Positions 24,801 through 30,800 of a stretch of DNA of 64,000 nt are shown here, piece after piece. The position numbers were made by a program, and so were the translations under genes. The stretch's first letter is position 1, and the number at the start of each line of letters is the position of its first letter. Source of the stretch: Mesostigma viride. Its lineage: Eukaryota; Streptophyta; Mesostigmatophyceae; Mesostigmatales; Mesostigmataceae. The notes under the pieces are model-generated. The model had not been told where the DNA came from, did no database searches, and worked only from the letters and a program-made list of their open reading frames with translations. The stretch spans positions 2,984,420 to 3,048,419 of the forward strand of contig RPFO01000076.1 in the NCBI GenBank assembly GCA_009746045.1. The letters are read 5' to 3'.

Positions 24801-27800
24801 AAACAGGATGGAAGGATTTTTGGGAAAGCGCACATCAAACCCATCCATCCATCCACCCACCCATCCATCCATCCAAATAATCCAAATAATCCAAATAATT
24901 TGCGCATCTTCGCAAGCATAAGTCCTGTCGAAGAGTGCGGTGAGCGTGCGGTGAGCTGGTGACTGCCCAGTGCCCAAGTCCTGGCGACGCGTGCGATGAA
25001 TGTGCACAGAGTCAAGGAGTTTTTTTGTGCCAAGATCCTGTTTTTGTCAGTCGTACCATCTTGGCCGCAGAGTCAGGAGTTTTCGCCATGATCCGTTGTC
25101 CTATTAGTAGACGCCAATGGAAATCGTTGAGGTGCACCCGCACTCCACGCACCTCTTGAATAATTGGCTTCTTTGAACCCTGGTTGTTCCGAAAATGGGC
25201 TCCGCGCCTCCGCCGACGAAAGTTTTGACGTGAAAGTTGCAGCGCACGTTACTGGATACTCATAACAACTAGGGACGGCAGCAGGCAGCAAGCACAAGTT
25301 GCCACGGCGCCAGGCTGTTGAGAGCCACAAATAGCCACAGAGAGCCACAGAGAGCCACAGATAGCCACCTGACTGCAGCACACGAGTACTGCACTAGTGC
25401 ACCCATGACCCATGACCTACCCCGCCACCCTATCTGTTGTGGCGGGAAGCCTGTGGGCTGGCGCCTCTGACACAGCCAACCGTGGCGTACTACCAACTAC
25501 CATGCTCTTTCAGCACGGCCAACCCGTGGCGAATCAACAACAACACAGCACCAGCACCGCCCAATGTGGCATCTTGGACGGGCTGAAAAACAGTGCCGTA
25601 CCGCCACATTTTCCCCAAATTAGCGTGTCACAGCCACATTCGGCGTAAATCCGCCACTAATCGAAACGCTGCTTGCACACTAAATATGCTTGTGTAAGCG
25701 CTCCCTACTCACTTCAATGCCAACCCTATTTTAAAAAACCATCCAAACTTTGTACCTTGGCATGCTCAGAATCTTCCTGTAGGAAAGGAGGCAGGCAAGC
25801 GGAAGAGAACACCACCTGGCTTTTGCCCTAGGCTGCCTTGCTAGCATCTTTGCAGCAGCAGCCTTTAAAAAGGCTGACTGTTATTAAAATTGCATCACTT
25901 TTCACACGAACAAGAAAAGAAAGACTATTGCACTGCGGCATTTCCACACAACACTTGCTATTTTTTTTGTGTGTCCTGACCATAAATTTCCGTACCCTAT
26001 TTATCCAACAAGACTCCACGCCCTTTTTTATTCCTGTGTTGTCGCCAACACTGAATAAGATAATAGAGCGTCATTTTCTCCGTTTTCGGCGCTGTCTTGT
26101 ATGTGTAGGAAGTGCGTACTTTTCAGCGACATGCCGTTTAGGAAGCCGGCCAGCGCGCACTGTTTCTCGCGACCATTTTCATAAGCAATATCCGTACAAT
26201 TGCGTTGGAAATCGTTCGGTAGTGGCAAAATGAGGGGAAAAAACTCCTTTGGACCCATGGCTGCATTTCTAGCTCTACCATGGCCTCGTATGCCTGTCAG
26301 CTGCAGTCCCAGCAGCTCTCGGGCTCCCTGCAGCGCCCTTGCACTAGCAACCGCCGACTTACACCTCCATATGCGGCCATTTTCTGCCCAGTATGTTTAA
26401 ATGCATTCCTAAAGCAAACCCATATCGTAGAACATCCTGATACGGAATAATAACCACGCGATAAAATATGACGCACAGTATGATGCACAGTAGGCCGCTG
26501 CTGCGAAAATCAAGCAAGTAGTCAGGTAGAGCCAACCGCAAAGAAACCAACCGCTACACCCTCCAAAACCAGACCAGCTTTTAGGCGCAAACATGTTCAA
26601 TCATAAACCATTTTTCTATCGACTCAGCATCGGGAATGACGCTGTCAAACACAAACTCGACAGCCGGCCCATCGCTAAATTTGCTTTTTTATGGCCGCAT
26701 GCCATTCCTTGTCATTTTCGTGAATTTCCTGGTCTGACGGACCTACTCCGAGATCTGGTACGATGTACTCGTACTAACCCAACCATCTGGACGGACGTAT
26801 TCTTCGGATTTCTCATTTGCGTTAATTTACCACCACCACCCCTAAAACGCAAAATTTACCCCCGTATTTTTCTGAGTACTTTTAAAGGTACTCCCAATTT
26901 CTAATGCTGGCACTCCTTGGACCAAAACCAGTACTTATCATGCCCTTTTAGAATATCTAGTTTGCAAGGCCACCGAGTTCCTACTTTCTTTGTTCTTAAG
27001 TAACTGTTTGCCCACAATGCAAAATTTAAAAATTAAAAAAAGGGGCCACATAGATTTTTTTTTGCACTGGAGGTAGTATGAGAGTATTGTAGAGTAATCG
27101 ATGAGAATTGTATAGAGTAATCGATGAGAATTGTATAGAGTAATATGTGAGAATCGTATAGAGTAATCCGTGAGAATCGTATAGAGTAATCGATGATGCC
27201 GTCCGCATGGGGGGGAGTGGGGGGCCATGATGTCCTCATGCATCCCGGCTGGGCTTTGGGGCCGTGATTTCACGCCCCAGTGGGCTTTTTCCATGCTTCC
27301 GTCAAGATGTCAGGGTTTTTTTTAATGTATATGATTATATTTTATGCAACGGAGGAGCCTTACAACTGCGGGGTGGGAGCGGTGAGGGGGAAAGAGGGTC
27401 GGTGAGAGGTTCAGGATGTTCATTTGATGACAGAAAATGGAAAGCTGGTGTTTGGAGGATGAAGCTTAGGCCCACTGGACTGCCTTCCTACCAGGAGAAG
27501 CAGGCTTTTTACAATGAGTGTGTACGTTGATGTGTGTATGTTGATGATGGGAGAGCTGGCGTTTCATGTGACCCCAAGTGAGCTGGAGGGACAGAGCGAG
27601 CTGGAGGGACACATGAGAACTTGGGGGCTATGCTGCCGTCAGTTACGGAGCCAAGTAGTCCCTGTGCGCCCTTCCCCTCTCACTTTCCCACGGTCATGAC
27701 ACTGTCTGCCATTCTCCATAGTCATGCCACCACACGCCATTCTCAATAGGCATGCCACCACACGCCATTCTCAAGAATCATGCCACCACACGGCATTCTC

Positions 27801-30800
27801 AATAGGCATGCCACCACACGCCATTCTCAATAGTCATGCCACCACATGCCATTCTCCATAGTCATGCCACCACACGCCATTCTCAATAGTCATGCCACCA
27901 CACGCCATTCTCAATAGGCATGCCACCACACGCCATTCTCAAGAGTCATGCCACCACACGCCATTCTCAATAGGCATGCCACCACACGCCATTCTCCATA
28001 GTCATGCCACCACACGCCATTCTCAAGAGTCATGCCACCACACGCCGTTCTCATTAGTCATGGCACCATCTGCCTGCCACCGCCGCGGCCCCCTCATCAA
28101 CAACCACAACAACAATGCTCGCGACCCCATCCATGGTGCACCCTGCAGGCGGTCGCAGTCGTCCATCGGGTTTGGCGCCAAGCTGGCGTCCAAGGAGAAC
28201 CTGAAGACGAGCATGGACCCCGTCAAGGCCGCTGCGCTGCTGCGCATGGTGGGTGGGTGCGGAGACATGAATAGTAAGGAAATGGGGTGAAAGCTGTGAA
28301 TGTATCGGGGACTCCCCCCCTTTTCCCTTCTTCATCTAGGGCGGCCGCACTGCCGGGCATGCTGTGTGGCAAGGCTGAAGAGGGGCAGTGATGACCTCTG
28401 GCGACCTTTATGACAGGCTGCGCGGCTGCTGTGCATGGCGCGTGGAGACGCGTGTGTTATAGGATGACTTTGTGATGCGATACGGACGAATCGGCACGTG
28501 ATGAGGATTTAAATCCGCGCAGGAGGAGGAGGGTGTGGAATTTTTTTTGCTTTCACAGGTGTTCCTGACATTTGAGGGTAGAATGTCTGCACGTATGCTG
28601 GGGTGCATGCCGTTTTGTCTTATCAACGACCTGTCAGTTGTTACGTGTGTGCACTGGTTTTGTCATGTTTTATTAATTTGTAATCCTTGTTGCGTGCCCC
28701 ACGCCAGGTGGACGCGGGCGACCTAACCTCTTGTCCTGGCTTTGCCTTCTTCTCGTGTGCCTTGTTCATTCCATCCCTTTCGTTCCATCACCCCTACTCA
28801 TGCGCCTCTTTTGTCCATCACCCCTATCCATGTGCCTCTTTCGTTCCATCACCCCTACTCATGTGCCTCTTTCGTTCCATCTTTTTCGTTCCATTAACGG
28901 TGGCCCATGTTTACCCTATTCGCGGTGGTCGGGCAGTTGGACACGGGTGACCTGACCGCGTGCGGGCCGCTGATGCCCTTTTGCCGTGTTATCACGTGCT
29001 TCTGTCTCATCATCCCTATTTAGTGGTGCTGGGTGTCCTCCCCCAGTTGGACGCGGGCGACCTGATCGTGCACGGCCTCATCGCCTTGTCCTGATGTTGT
29101 CATGCTTTCACGTGCCTCTCACGTCATACATCATCCTTACGCGGTGTTCATGCACTGTGGTTGTGGGCAGGTGGACGCGGGCGACCTGATCGCGCACGGC
29201 CTCATCGCCTTGTCCTGATGTTGTCATGCTTTCACGTGCCTCTCACGTCATACATCATCCTTACGCGGTGTTCATGCACTGTGGTTGTGGGCAGGTGGAC
29301 GCGGGCGACCTGATCGCGCACGGCCTCATCGCCTTGTCCTGATGTTGTCATGCTTTCACGTGCCTCTCACGTCATACATCATCCTTACGCGGTGTTCATG
29401 CACTGTGGTTGTGGGCAGGTGGACGCGGGCGACCTGATCGCGCACGGCCTCATCGCCTTGTCCTGATGTTGTCATGCTTTCACGTGCCTCTCACGTCATA
29501 CATCATCCTTACGCGGTGTTCATGCACTGTGGTTGTGGGCAGGTGGACGCGGGCGACCTGATTGCGTACGGCCTCATCCCCGAGTTTGTGGGCCGCTTCT
29601 CCGTGCTGGCCTCACTGGACGCGCTGTCCGAGGAGGAGCTGACGCGTGTGCTGTGGCAGCCCCGCAATGCGCTCACGCGGCAGTTCACGCGCCTGTTCAG
29701 CCACAACAAGGTGAGAGATCGGCGGCAGAATTAAGCAAAATGCACTGCTGTTTGGGAATAACAAGGTGGGGCATAGCTTGTCTTACTTTTCCTCCTTTCC
29801 ATCTCCCCCTTCTCCCAAGCCCTGTCTTGCATCAACACCACCACCTCGTTAAGGCCCAACCCCCACCCACGTCACCGTTCTTCTCAGTTCTCCCTATCTC
29901 GCATTAGCAGCAGCTGCTGCCGCTCCTGGGCACCGAGGATGGCAGCAGATGCCCCCCGCCACCATCACTGCTCCTGCTTCCGTCTGCACGCGAAGCGAGC
30001 TCTGTCCTCATTTCCTCTCATTGTGGTACAGGCGCCTACCTCGGTCCTCATTTCCTCTCACTATTGTATAACAAGCGCCCGTTGTGCGCGTGGGGGCTGT
30101 AGCTGGGCACGGAGCCCTTGCTGTATTGTCTGTAAGATATTGTCACATCTACTAATATCAAATAGTAATACAACACCTTCACTTATACCGCTGTCAATAA
30201 CAAACAACACCTTCATTAATATCGCCATGAATAATAACAAACACTTTCACAAATACCACCATCAATAATAATTAACTACACCTTTACTATATCCTCCATC
30301 AATAATAATAAACAATACCTTAACAAAACCCGCCGTCAATAAATTTTTGCAACCCCTTCACTTATTGACTCGCTTTCCCCCCATGGTAGTGCTCATCGTG
30401 CGGGTGTCACACATGGCGGTGTATTGTCTCTGCGCGCGTGCTTGCCATGTGGGTGTTCCCCTCCCCCTCCCCCACCCCTCTGCGCGCGTGCTCACCCCCC
30501 CCGCAGGCGCCGTTCCACTACACACGCGAGGGCCTGCGCGCCGTGTCCCGCCTTGCCTACAAGCGCCACACGGGCGCGCGCGGCCTGCGCTCCATATTAG
30601 AGGACGTGCTGCTCGAAGCCATGTACCGGGTGCGTGCGGTGCACCCATCGTAACGAAAACTATCCTAGTTGTATTTATAGTGGTATGAATATAATGCCTG
30701 CGCTCTGTTTTCAAGATTGTCGGACGCCGTGTAGCTGCATCTATTTGCGCGTCATGTAGCTGCGTCTATTCCTCCTACTATATGACGGGCTGTAGCACTC

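Noticed and set aside
27694-28075. CRISPR-like regular repeats
   Set aside because: 28-bp units are contiguous with no unique spacers, in a eukaryotic intron; a minisatellite.
29047-29542. CRISPR-like or coding tandem exons
   Set aside because: 124-bp units carry an in-frame stop and no donor, so they are not functional duplicated exons; described as decoy acceptors.
29880-29980. Additional clpX exon ([10 protein letters not shown])
   Set aside because: Direct joining of exons 8 and 9 aligns to bacterial ClpX without a gap, and the stretch has no ClpX similarity.
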